This document shows, in pieces, positions 10,533 through 20,100 of a DNA stretch of 44,451 bases. Source of the DNA: Chara braunii (Eukaryota; Streptophyta; Charophyceae; Charales; Characeae). A program made the position numbers and the translations under genes. The stretch lies in assembly GCA_003427395.1 (NCBI GenBank), contig BFEA01000352.1:17955-62405 (forward strand). The letters run 5' to 3'. Position 1 is the first letter of the stretch. Every line of letters begins with the position of its first letter. The notes beneath the pieces were generated by a model. That model was not told the origin of the DNA. It saw nothing but the letters and a program-made list of their open reading frames with translations, and did no database searches.

Positions 10533-11096
10533 CTTTACATTCAGAGGCCACAACCTCAGAGAGTACGGAGGCATGGCAAGAAACCCAAACGACAGACAAC
10601 AAAATGAGAGACTGAGTGTGTAGTTTAGAGGGATGAGTGATGACTCTTGATTGGTGTTGGTCATGTTCTCTTCCTTATGTACTTTCTGAGATTATTATGA
10701 GTTTTCATTCTTCCCTCATTCATTTGTCTCTGTCATTGTTCGAGTCAGTTGGTCTTGCTTTTTGCATTGTTTTTGCTTGATGATTGCTCTTGTCGATGAT
10801 TCTGTCACAGTTCTCAAAATCAGACTGACATAATTGATGCATGCATAGCACTCCACAATTTTATGATTATTATTTGGATGGTTCTCTGCTGTTCTGAATC
10901 AAAATAAAAGATTCTTAAGATCGGTAACCGGCGAAGACCGCAATTGAAGGGTCTCGCTCGAAGCCGGACTTACACAACAAGAAGGGATTTGCATTATTTT
11001 ATTTATTTTATTTATTGCAATCAACAATCAAACCCTGCGTGACAGCCTGTTGGCTTTCTGATCGTCTGAAGCGGTTCGACTGAAAAAAGTGCGACA
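10533..11096 (+). other. Probable 3' part of the 5' LTR (U5 side)
   Basis: The segment ends GCGACA at 11096, four bases before the primer-binding site, as expected for an LTR ending in CA. An AATAAAA polyadenylation-like signal lies near 10903, followed by a GC-richer stretch (10915-10980) and a TTTATTTTATTTATT run near 11000. I could not find this sequence again on the 3' side, so the LTR pair and its 5' boundary remain unresolved. Confidence 0.4.
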
Positions 11097-11100
11097 AAAA

Positions 11101-11118
11101 TGGCGCCGTTGCCGGGGA
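11101..11118 (+). promoter_or_regulatory. Primer-binding site for tRNA-Asp(GTC)
   Basis: TGGCGCCGTTGCCGGGGA is the exact reverse complement of the last 18 bases, including CCA, of the plant tRNA-Asp(GTC) as I recall it. It sits four bases after a CA-ended segment, as expected for minus-strand priming. This PBS is frequent in plant Ty3/gypsy elements. Confidence 0.85.
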
Positions 11119-11432
11119 CATGAAAAATTTTCGTGTCCGGAATGAGCCTGGGTCAGCAAGCAGCTTTGAGCTTTGATTAGGCCTTGAGAACTGTTGACAA
11201 ATTCAGAATTTTTCAGACTCATTTTGCAACTTTTCCTTGAGTTATTACTCTCTTGAGAAAACCTAGTTGCTAACTGAGCTTTATCTCTTCTTGTGTGAGG
11301 TACCAAACTGAACCGAAAAGGGGAGACTGATATTAATTGCTGGAGAGAACCGAGTTGATATCAGATATGCTCTATTGCCTCCTAATACACTGAATGAATT
11401 GAAAGAAAAGAGTATAAATCAGATCAAGACAA

Positions 11433-11840
11433 ATGTTGGTCGACAGTGCACTGAAAGAGCTATCCAAACTCACCTCCAATGTGATATTTTCTTATCGATA
11501 TGAAGGCTGTTGGGGCTATCACTCCCGTGGTTCAACCATCTGCGTAGTGCTGACTCACTTCTTGGAAGGAGATATCTATGATATTCGCCCATACGTCAAA
11601 GAAGGAGGCAGCAACGATGGTGAGAACTTTAATTGGCTATGAGAGATTGTGACTCAATTTATGTATAATGAAAAGGCAGATCTGATCAAGCAAAAAAAGA
11701 AAGTGGAATGGGGTATGATGCCAGTGACGTATAAGACTGTTCTGATCCCTCCTATACCTGAGAACTATTGTGATGGGACTAACTGACTGCCAATTATCAA
11801 CATAGTACTGACATGGGAGAAAATAACAGGTGGTCATGAG
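11433..11840 (+). pseudogene. Leader A module 1, unknown protein, stop-interrupted
   Basis: The frame opens at an ATG-like MLVDSALKELSK and reads through FSYRYEG, CVVLTHFLEGDIYDIRPYVKEG. TGA codons interrupt it at 11640-11642 and 11784-11786. The second TGA sits where module 2 has the W of NWSAVI, followed here by LPIINIVLTWEK against AVIEFALKVKR. The same order of a hydrophobic strand, an acidic turn, a D-x-R-x-YV core, a charged helix and an IPPIP/APPLP segment appears in modules 2 and 3. Function unknown. Confidence 0.5.
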
Positions 11841-11964
11841 AACTAAAAAGGTTTCAGCAGAGGAAATCGGATAGAGAAGGTAGAAATTTGGAAGAGGTCC
11901 ATGCCCAAGTCAAGAGAAAGTTGAGTGTCTCCTAAAGTCACTGAACACTCTAAGTAAGAAAGAG

Positions 11965-12324
11965 GTGTTTCCATATGAGGCTGTCAGATATGAGATGGTC
12001 GAGAGCGGATGGGAGCAGGAACGAGTATACATACTGACATTCTATTTCACAGACCTGGACGTGTATTATGTGAGAATTTATGTCCCAAAGGAAAGAAGTA
12101 CAAAAGCGGTGTATGAGAGATGCTGGGGATTTGCTGAAGAAGTGGTACTGAAAGAGAGAGAGAGATTTGGGAGGGAAAATAAGAAGTTCACTGGATCTAC
12201 TCGATTTACTGTCTTTGAGGGATTTCCAGCTCCTCCCTTGCCCGATATAAATTTGTCAAGAGATAATTGGTCTGCAGTGATTGAGTTTGCTTTGAAAGTG
12301 AAACGAGACCAAAGAGTCAGATGA
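11965..12324 (+). CDS. Leader A module 2, 119-aa unknown protein
   Basis: This open frame is the clearest copy of the family. It shows YEAVRYE near residue 4, ILTFYFTDLDVYYVRIYVPKE at about residues 23-42, a charged helix rich in Glu, Arg and Lys, then APPLPDINLSRDNWSAVIEF and a basic end. The upstream base context gives no strong evidence for the start; codons before it may be coding too. It ends at TGA 12322-12324. The next module begins about 100 bases later in another frame. Function unknown. Confidence 0.5.
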   Translation: MFPYEAVRYEMVESGWEQERVYILTFYFTDLDVYYVRIYVPKERSTKAVYERCWGFAEEVVLKERERFGRENKKFTGSTRFTVFEGFPAPPLPDINLSRDNWSAVIEFALKVKRDQRVR

Positions 12325-12429
12325 GTCGACGCTATGTACCCTTAAGAGAGAAACATTGGCTTAGACTGATAAGAGGCCACGGAGGGTTGAGTAAGGTTGA
12401 ATAAGATAAACTGTTAAATTCTCTTAATT

Positions 12430-12815
12430 CTATAACGAGCAGAGTCATAATCTCCTATGAGATCGTGAGGTATGAGGCCATACAGAAACCATGGCGAGAG
12501 TAGGACAGACTGTATGTTCTTACCTGTTATTTTATTGATCTTGATGAGTATGATATTGGGATTTATGTAGCGAAACAGAGATTTGAAGAGTGTAGAAAAG
12601 GTTTGTGTTGGCAACGAACGTCGAACACTGTACATGATGAGAAAAGGAGGTTAGAGCGAGAGGGAGAGAATTTCTTTTTTAGTACCTATGTCAGGCATTT
12701 TGTTTGGATACCATCACCACCTGTTGAGGGACTTACATTCTCAAGACGCAATTGGTCAGCCGTAATAGATATTGTATGGAAAGTGAAGAGAACCCAAGAA
12801 GAATACTCTCAGTAG
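12430..12815 (+). pseudogene. Leader A module 3, stop-interrupted
   Basis: The frame reads YEIVRYEAIQKPWRE, then TAG at 12501-12503, then DRLYVLTCYFIDLDEYDIGIYVAK, a charged helix and LTFSRRNWSAVIDIVWKVKR. It matches module 2 along its whole length (YExVRYE, YxLTxYFxDLDxYxxxIYV, SRxNWSAVI, KVKR), so the two are clearly duplicates. It ends at TAG 12813-12815 and overlaps the start of the next module's frame. Confidence 0.55.
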
Positions 12816-13057
12816 CTAGGATAACTACTGTGAGGGGCAAACTTTATGAGGTGACAGGGCACGATAATCCCTTTGTAATTCTTAGGCATGAGATTTGTGG
12901 GGAAGGACATATAGTATTTCACGTTCCTGTGGTTAAATTCCTTAACTCTGACAGCTTGGATGTGAGGGTTTACTCCTCTGTCAGTCTAGAGGAGGAAGTT
13001 GACTACTTGAAGTATTTAAAAGGGGCGTATGTTAGTCTTGAGCGGACAAAAGAATGA
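12776..13057 (+). CDS. Leader A module 4, partial unknown protein
   Basis: From about residue 33 this frame reads ILRHEICGEG, VPVVKFLNSDSLDVRVYSSV and a charged end. It aligns with the first half of modules 2 and 3 (VRYE, YFTDLDVYYVRIYV) but lacks the NWSAVI half. The real start is unclear; the frame overlaps the end of module 3 in a different frame. Function unknown. Confidence 0.4.
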   Translation: MESEENPRRILSVARITTVRGKLYEVTGHDNPFVILRHEICGEGHIVFHVPVVKFLNSDSLDVRVYSSVSLEEEVDYLKYLKGAYVSLERTKE

Positions 13058-13325
13058 CTACAGACGTTAAGAAGGAAAGTAACATGGGGAGTGGGAGTAA
13101 GGGAATTTGAAAGGCTCCCCGAGTTTTCAATTGCTAAGGGAATTTGAAGACAGGAGAGATTGGATGCCTCTGCTGGAAGCTATTGCTGAGATTGGTAGAG
13201 CAAAAAATAAACTTCACTGTGATGATAAAGTCTCTGTTTCTGAGTACCTTTGAACGCAGATTCAAAATCCCTGATTATGTTCAATCTGAGATCTACCGTT
13301 CAGATATTGCTTATGATGTTTAGCA
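13058..13325 (+). other. Spacer with a short protein fragment
   Basis: The word AAGGGAATTTGAA occurs at about 13100 and 13137. A stretch from 13249 reads FERRFKIPDYVQSEIYRSDI before a stop codon. It may be a relic of another module. Confidence 0.3.
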
Positions 13326-13616
13326 ATGCCCAACTTGACTGAACAGCTGACACTAGGTGTTGTGTTGAAAGGTAGAATAATCAAGGTAGAAACGACTCTT
13401 CGGATCTTTGACAGAAACCTTTGTGCTCAGGATGAGCTTGAGTTTTTGCAGTCTTTCTTTGACCGAATGAGAGATTCTGCCCTGAGAATTGTCACTGACC
13501 AGACTGAGATAAACTATTTATTAAAGGTGGTGAAAGTGAGAACTGATGAGAGAGTATCATACCACACTTCTCGGGAACGCGTCTCCCTTGCCAGAAGGAT
13601 CAACAGCGGGTTGTAA
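13326..13616 (+). CDS. Leader B module 1, 96-aa unknown protein
   Basis: An ATG-started open frame. Central residues DELEFLQSFFDRMRDSALRI form a probable amphipathic helix, followed by a VTDQTEINYLLKVVKV segment and RVSLARRINSG at the end. It is a duplicate of the next frame. The stop codon TAA is followed by one codon and the ATG of the next module in the same frame, so the pair looks like one frame split by a single stop. No known motif, no signal peptide. Confidence 0.45.
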   Translation: MPNLTEQLTLGVVLKGRIIKVETTLRIFDRNLCAQDELEFLQSFFDRMRDSALRIVTDQTEINYLLKVVKVRTDERVSYHTSRERVSLARRINSGL

Positions 13617-13619
13617 GCA

Positions 13620-13886
13620 ATGCAATTTGATTATGAGATTATAGACTTAACTCAATATTTTATGATTCAGGATACTGTAAAAGGGTATAATAGGAGATTG
13701 AGTAGGAATGATGAGAAAGAGTTGATTGGAGACTACATCGGGAGACTGAGAAAGATTGCTTTGTCTTTGATCACTACCCAGTCTATTATTGCATATACTC
13801 TTTATGTACAAAATTATCAAGGGGTAGAGCAAACAAGGGAAGAGAAAAACGAGCCTGTATCCCTTGCGAGAAGAGTGAGAGATTGA
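13620..13886 (+). CDS. Leader B module 2, 88-aa unknown protein
   Basis: An ATG-started open frame in the same frame as B module 1 and gag. NDEKELIGDYIGRLRKIALS, LITTQSIIAYTLYVQN and PVSLARRVRD line up with DELEFLQSFFDRMRDSALRI, VTDQTEINYLLKVVKV and VSLARRINSG of module 1, giving a clear duplication. The frame ends in TGA just before an A13-type run. It sits about 60 bases before the first possible gag ATG. Function unknown; an accessory or Gag-precursor role is possible only by position. Confidence 0.45.
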   Translation: MQFDYEIIDLTQYFMIQDTVKGYNRRLSRNDEKELIGDYIGRLRKIALSLITTQSIIAYTLYVQNYQGVEQTREEKNEPVSLARRVRD

Positions 13887-13946
13887 AGAAAAAAAAAAAA
13901 AGGACAAAAGTGACAGAAAGAGAGAAGAAAATATCCGGGAAAGTCT

Positions 13947-14742
13947 ATGGTCAAAATGGCAGGATGAGGGAGACCGAGTTCATCTGCAGGGACCAATGAA
14001 GAGGCCTTGGTTGGGGTTTTACGAAAATTAATCGAGAGAGTCGACACAATCAAAGGAGGATCAGACATTGCAAGAGCAAAGAGGCCAGATGAGAGAATTC
14101 CCTGTTTCAGAGGACCTCAAGTAAACGATTTCCTGGACGTGTATGAATTATTTGGTCTCAGTTATGGCTGGACAGATAAGCAACGACTTAAGCACCTTCT
14201 ATCTTACTGTGACACTGACTCAAGATTGACAGTTCAAGAATTAATGGAAGGTGTCACTATATGGGAAGAGGTCAAAGAGAGAATGAAAAAGGAATTTGAG
14301 AAAAACTCAGTTCCAACTACAACCAAGGATTTACTCAACATCAAAAGAGCTAAGTATGACACTTTCAATGTGTTTCTTCAGAGCTTCATCCGAACAGCAA
14401 GAAGAATTTCATATTTGGACGAAACTCAGAGATGCCATATATTTTTGACAAATTTTACTGACACTGAAAGACATGCAGTTTTCAATCAAGCTCAACACTA
14501 CCCTCTCAAATGGGATGAAATGGTTGCAATTGTTAGAACTCTACCTACGGTTTCTCATAAGAAATGGTCACTGGATCAGATCAGTACATTGGCCAAGGAC
14601 TGGGAGATTGAGAATGGTATGAACAGGGGGAACTATCTGAGTGATGAAAATATTATTCAAAGAGTGATGGCTAACTACATGCTTGCAATGCCTGCAAACC
14701 ATGTTGTAGATGGCAAAGGAAAGAAGCAAGCTGAAAGTGAAG

Positions 14743-14773
<31 letters not shown>

Positions 14774-15545
14774 AGGCTATGGTAAGAAAGGAGATTCTTC
14801 TAGATCTAGAAAGAATGGAAAGAATAGTGACAGAGGAAACAGAAAAAGAAAAAAGTATGATGACCGTCCTAAGAAGAGCTTTGTTTGCTATTATTGTGGT
14901 GAAGGGGGTCACACTACCACTTATTGCAGGTATCTTGATGAGGATGTAAGGAGTAGGGTGGCAAAGAAGGATGCAATGGGTCATGTCTGTGACAGTTCGT
15001 GGAACAAGTTGAACCCCAGACATCCAGGAGGTATGCGACTTCTTGCTCTTAAACATGAAGAAAAAATGAAGATGAAAAAGAAGAGAAAGGCTAACGTGAA
15101 TGTTCATTTTCTCATTGATGAGTTGCCTAATGAACTAGTACAGGAAACAAGTGACTCTTGTATCACGATTGAGCTGTCTTTGAAATTCTTAACATTGACA
15201 GAGAATGTGTCAGACAAGGGTTCTACAAGTGAACCTCCATTGGAAGAGAATCCTACTTCTCAGAATCCTTCTAAATTAGTAGAATCCCCTTCCAATGAAA
15301 AGTTTCGCTTTCTGGTAAACATGATGTCATTTGATGGTGATCGACCTCCAGAACTCGTCATGAAACCTAGTGTCATGCTTGGTGAAGTGAGAAATCTTCA
15401 AGCACGCATGATGCCTCAAATGATAGAGGAAAGGAAAAGAAGGAAGTCTGATGAGTCACTGATTAATATTCTTGATGACCCAAAACCGGAACTTCCCCAT
15501 AGAAAGAATGAACAAGGAAGAAAAAAAATATATTCTCAAGAGTGA
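13947..15545 (+). CDS. gag: Gag of Ty3/gypsy retroelement
   Basis: The frame is open from 13968 to the TGA at 15543-15545. ATG codons at 13947 and 13956 precede an in-frame TGA at 13965-13967, so the original start was probably there. The N-terminal half (RIPCFRGPQVNDFLDVYELF, then KMPW-like helices) has the capsid-type Gag arrangement. An Asp run encoded by a GAT repeat lies at 14746-14775. A CCHC zinc knuckle follows: CYYCGEGGHTTTYC at 14887-14928, spacing C-X2-C-X4-H-X4-C. The C-terminal third is charged and loosely conserved. The gag frame overlaps the next frame by 74 bases. Confidence 0.85.
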
Positions 15546-18130
15546 TCTAAAAGATGGGACAGTGATTTCTGATGTAATTACTAAAATGCTGGAAGAGACG
15601 GAAGTGACTTTGTCCTTCAAGGAAACAATGAAACTAACATCCAAGCTGAGAGAAGAACTGAAGAAGTTGATTAAGAAGAAGAAATTAGAAGTTAATTACT
15701 TGGGATCAGTTTTTTTCAACCAGGTGAACAAGTCACTGTCAGATTGCAAGATGAGATTTACAACCATGGGATGTGGACACCTGACCATTCGTATTAATCA
15801 AGTGAAGATTCTAGCCTTAGTGGACTCTGGGGCAGAGATGATACTCATTTCACATAGAACAATGGAGGTTTGTGACTTATCTATTGATAAACCTGCACAA
15901 AATATACTGAGTAATATTGCAGGAGAATTTTTTGTGGCAAGATTTATTGATAATCTGTCTATCAGAGTTGGTAACATGACAGTGGAATTACTGGGTTTTG
16001 TAATGCCAAAACTGGACCATGACTGTATCTTGGGAACCTCATTCTTGCATAGGATGGAGGCGGTTCAATTTTTCAGTCATGAGGGGTCATCCTGGATTGG
16101 CCTACAAGATCCTGAGACTTCTCAGGAACAGACCTTTATGGTCTGCACAAAAAATGATTTCAAGCAATTCAATCAGAAAATAAGAGTCACTGAGAAGATT
16201 AGGAGACTAAGAGAGGAAGGTAAACAAGAGCCAAAAGAAAAAATTTCAGTGGGTATTAATCAAGTTTCAAAAATGATAAAGACCCTTGGTAATCTCAAGG
16301 ATGAGGATGGACAAATTGAAGCATTTAAGAAGTTTGTAGGGACTGCTAAGGAAAAATAGATGAAATTAAAATTTGTATCGACTCACAATTTTTTAGGAAA
16401 ATAGTCACTGGGTCAAAGAGAAAAAACATGCCCAAGGGGGTGAAGAAAAACCCGGTGGCAGTCCTAATAGAAAATGATTGTGATGAAGCACTGAAAAAAA
16501 AGAGAAAAAATATTAAAGCATTAAGAGAATCTGCAAAATCGGAGAATAGGGTCACCAAGGAGAGATATGACACAATGAAGATAGGCTCGGATCAGTTTAA
16601 TGATGAAGAGAGAGAACGGTTGGATGTGGATATGATCAAGATGGTCAAAATTTGAACAGTTGATCATGTTCCATGGAATGATAGGCCGACCAAGTATGCC
16701 CTGAAAGAAGAGGCAGAGGTTGTAAAATATCTTGACAAGAAGATTGCTTCTAACGTTGCTGAACCTGGTGATGGACCATATCCTAACCACTGGTTTTGCT
16801 TTTGGAAACCAGAGGGAGGATTGAGATGGATACAGAATCTCCAGAAGCTCGATTCTGTGACGGTACGTGATACAGATAGTCTTCCTAATGCGGATCTCCT
16901 CTCTGAATCCTTTGTTGATCGATGCATCTATTCCCTAGTTGATTTGTATTCAGGCTATGATCAGTTTCTCATCGATCCCACTAGCCGGCCAATGACTATC
17001 ATGCACACGCCAAGATGGCTCATTCAGATGTGCGTGGTACCTCACGGTTGAACTAATGATGTAGAAGTGGTTCAAAGGGATATGATCCAAGTCATGCAAG
17101 ACATTTCTCCTGAAGTAACCAGCCACTATATTGATGACAATTGTGTGAAAGGACCCTTGGTAAGGGATGAAACTTTGGTCGCAGGTGGAGTCAGAAATTT
17201 GTCTGGGAACATGCTGAAGGAGTAAAAATGTTCATAGAGAGACTTCAAAAATATAATATGACTGTCAGTGGACCAAAGTCCCTTCTCTTCCAGCCTGAAG
17301 TGATCATCTTGGGCTTCAGATGTTTCTCCAACGGTAGGAGTTCTGACCTTAAGAAGATAGACAAGCTCTTAAACTGGCCTCTGTCACTCAAGAGAGTGGC
17401 AAATGTCAGAAGCTTCTTGGGCGTCTGTGGATTCTGGAGGATTTTTATTCCTTATTTTGCTACCCTTGCGGAGCCTCTGAGGGAGATGGTAAGGCAAGGG
17501 GTTGATTTAACATGGAATGATAAAAGACAAGTTGATGCAGAAACTCTACGGGAGAAACTAAAAGATGGGGGTGTAGTGCTGGGAGTGTTTTTTTATGATG
17601 ATGAGGAAGAAAGGCGTTTCATCATTGAGGCTGATGGAGGACCAGTTGCTCAGGGTGGTGTACTCATTCAGAAAGATGAAAATGGGAAAGAGATGCCCAT
17701 GAGATTTGAGAGCAGAACTCTTAATTCTACAGAAAGAGGATATACTTAATTCAGGAAAGAACTGCTGACAGTCATCCATAGCCTCAGGTGCTTCAGGCAC
17801 TATGTACTAAGGAGGAGATGCACTTTGAGAACTGATGCATCTGCTATGATTGGTGCCATTAAGAAGCACCAACAAGTAGATCCAACAATCAACATGTGGA
17901 TTGCCTTTATCTGGACTTTTAATTTTAAGTTGGAAAAAATTCCTACTAAGAAGAACAGGGCAGATGACCTAAGTCGGATTGAGTGGAGAAAAGAAGAAGA
18001 AGAAGATGTAAATGAAACGATTGAAGAATCAGCCTATGTTGATAATTTTATGAATGAAAAGGATGATAAAGATTATGAAGTACCACGCTCCTACAAGTGG
18101 AGTTTGTGGCCTGAAGAGAGAGACAGCTAA
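15472..18130 (+). pseudogene. pol: Pol: aspartic protease, reverse transcriptase and RNase H, decayed
   Basis: The start overlaps gag, with the frame change near the A8 run at 15521-15528. Protease: LALVDSGAEMILIS (active Asp at 15822) and CILGTSFL. RT: LRWIQNLQKLDSVTVRDT, SLVDLYSGYDQF (motif A), then VPHG, TGA at 17049-17051 where the family has Trp, then TND; motif C YIDDN at 17127. RNase H: IEADGGPVAQGGVL, TERGYT, TAA at 17747-17749, FRKELLTV and RTDASAMIGAI, so the acidic residues remain. It ends NRADDLSRIEW plus an acidic tail. Further breaks: TAG at 16357-16359, TGA at 16653-16655 and a frameshift near 17200. Non-functional. Confidence 0.88.
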
Positions 18131-18302
18131 AGAAAAATTCCTAATGCCTATGTTTATGAATCGATTCTTGGAAGAAAAAAAAAAGAGGATGAACCAAATG
18201 ATTGGTATACTGAAGTTAACGCAGCAGCAATGACTGCTCATGAAATCGGGGAAAGCTCTGGTTCAAAGGAAGAAATAATGTGAAAAAAAAGAGGAAGATA
18301 TA

Positions 18303-18980
18303 TTTTTTATTTCGGAAGAATATGACGAAAGCTATCAAGAGATTTGTAAGAAGATGGAAAAGGAACAGCTAAAAGGATATTACTGTAAAAATTCAAGGAA
18401 GAAGTTCAGATTAAAAAGAGGACATTGATCTCTTAGTTGCTGTCTATGCTGACAACATAACAGTCAAGAGGACCACTGACTATGCTCAATTTACTCTATG
18501 GTATGGTCGATATGCTACATTACCTATTGAGAACATAGTCAAGACATGGTCAAGTCAAGAAAGTGACAGAGACTATTCTATTTCAGAGCTTCTCCAGATC
18601 AGAATGAGACAAATATCAGAAGTTGATCAGGCAGTGATGGATGCCGCTGAAAGAGTGACATCCAGCGGATTATCAGATCAAGAGAGATGAAACAAGAAAA
18701 GATACATAAGAAAAAAAAAAACGAAACTTGAAGACGTTGTCCTTCTGCTCGACAGTTCTCTTGAGACACAATGAACTAAAAGGTTGGAGCCCAGGTGGTT
18801 TGGTCCTTACAGAATCACATGAGAAGCAGAAGGCAAAGTTTATGAGATTTTCAGAGATGGATGGATCCAGGGTTCATGACATGGTATCAGAGTCAAGATT
18901 TCGTAAGTTTATTTTCAGAGACCCAGATCTGATCCCTACAGTGACCTCAAAGAGAGGGAAGAAAAGTCAGTCATCCAAGT
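18303..18980 (+). pseudogene. Integrase remnant: N-terminal linker joined to C-terminal GPY-type part
   Basis: 18303-18421 reads ISEEYDESYQEICKKMEKEQ and KFRLKRGH, matching the stretch before the integrase zinc finger. The next codons (about 18423 on) read LLVAVYADNITVKRTTDYAQ, FTLWYGRYATLPIE, then an Arg/Gln-rich helix and RLEPRWFGPYRIT, the late integrase and GPY/F-type C-terminal region. The HHCC zinc finger and DDE catalytic core, normally some 250-300 residues between these parts, are absent. Several TGA codons also break the frame. No chromodomain is visible after the GPYRI segment. Confidence 0.75.
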
Positions 18981-19194
18981 GAGAGAACCGTTCCAGAGAA
19001 CTGAGAGAAAAGTACAGTAAGACAATGAGACAACAAAACTGAATTTTCAGCAGACTGTGATCGTTCATGCATGGTCAATTCAACATTTCAATTCTTTTGC
19101 ATGTCAGTAAATTTTTTGTTTCAGCAAGCAACAGAGCTAATGAGACTATAATTTTGATGCAAAGCTACAGTCGATCCATGAGTCTCAAGTCCCT

Positions 19195-19205
19195 GAGATG
19201 GGGGA
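19195..19205 (+). promoter_or_regulatory. Probable polypurine tract
   Basis: GAGATGGGGGA precedes TAACTGTGAGATAAAG. In related gypsy elements a G-rich purine run lies directly before a 3' LTR starting TGTGAG, so the LTR would begin near 19210. Confidence 0.5.
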
Positions 19206-19209
19206 TAAC

Positions 19210-19745
19210 TGTGAGATAAAGTTTTCGTGAGTATTGACGCAGTGTCAAAAATCTGAGGAACTCATGGCTGTGGCACATCAGAAGATGCAATCAGTATTAT
19301 TCTTATGATAAAGAGAAAAATACGATGGGCATAAAAAAATTCAGTTCTGTCTGACCGAGAGTTGTTGGCAGAAGGGCTTCGTGTCTCTTGACTAAATTGT
19401 CCATCCAAAGAATTCAGATGAGGACAGACATAAAAAAGTTCAGCTTTACCTGACTGAGAGTTGTCAGTAGAGGGACTCCGTGTTTCTTAACTAAGTTGCT
19501 TGTCTTCACTCAAATGAGGGAAGGGACCTTTCTAAGATCAACATTTCAGCATTTCCTTGGGTCCGACGGGACGTCTCTTGGAAAAGAAATTCCCAGCTGA
19601 GGGAAGGGACCTCTCTGGGGTCAGCACTGAGCACCCTTCTTGAGGCAGAAGGGAGGTCTCTGGTAAGGGTTTGGTACTGGTTATCATGTTGCTGTTCAGT
19701 GCCTCTTGAGACTGAAGGGACGTCTGTTTAGAAATTTTTGTCCTG
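19210..19745 (+). repeat. Presumed 3' LTR start, containing two tandem repeat pairs
   Basis: Two units of about 95-100 bp (about 19330-19425 and 19426-19520) share ATAAAAAA, TTCAG, CCTGACTGAGAGTTGT, a TCCGTGT-like word and TTGACTAAATTG-like words. Two further units of about 80 bp (about 19516-19590 and 19594-19670) share GAGGGAAGGGACCT, TC and GGGACGTCTCTTGG or its variant. This sequence does not resemble the 5' LTR candidate, so either the LTRs are very diverged or the 5' one begins far upstream. Confidence 0.5.
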
Positions 19746-19805
19746 TTATGAGGCATTGGCAGTCTGCTTGTAAGTTATAGTATGCTTGCCTGATTGTTTG
19801 TGCTT

Positions 19806-20100
19806 GGGATCTTCTTCTCTAACCTAAAGATGCGTTGATTGTCGAGGCCAACCAGAGCCTTACCGCAGTAGGTTGCAATCTGGTGGGGTCGGCAGGTCTC
19901 CGACGCGAGTGTCGAATTTCGTAGTCGACTGAGTCTAAGAGTCCGGGGGTCTGGCCTATGAGGTCGAAAGGGGTCAGCCGGAACCCTACCGCAGTCAGAG
20001 GATGCAATCCAGTAAGGTTCGCCAGAGCCTTGAATAGTAGTTAGATCAAATGGAATCCAGTAAGGTTCGCCAGAGCCTTGAATAGTGAACGATTGCTCTG
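19806..20100. repeat. 48-bp tandem duplication and related words
   Basis: AATCCAGTAAGGTTCGCCAG with the following AGCCTTGAATAGT occurs at 20006 and again at 20054, offset 48 bases. Looser relatives (ACCAGAGCCTTACCGCAGTA at 19849) lie upstream. No gene is seen. Confidence 0.75.

Larger units (their letters stand above)
11101..19209 (+). mobile_element. Ty3/gypsy retroelement internal region, decayed
   Basis: The region runs from a tRNA primer-binding site to a polypurine tract. Order: leader with repeated small-protein modules (11433-13886), gag, protease, RT, RNase H, and the C-terminal part of integrase. RNase H before integrase is the gypsy order. The pol part has several frame breaks and stop codons, and the integrase core is deleted, so the copy cannot move by itself. 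The coding region of about 4.9 kb is normal for a gypsy element lacking a few hundred integrase codons. The leader of about 2.9 kb is unusually long. Confidence 0.85.

Noticed and set aside
14568-15107. Minus-strand 179-codon frame opposite gag
   Set aside because: It is the antisense shadow of gag; its poly-Ile stretch is the reverse of the GAT repeat.
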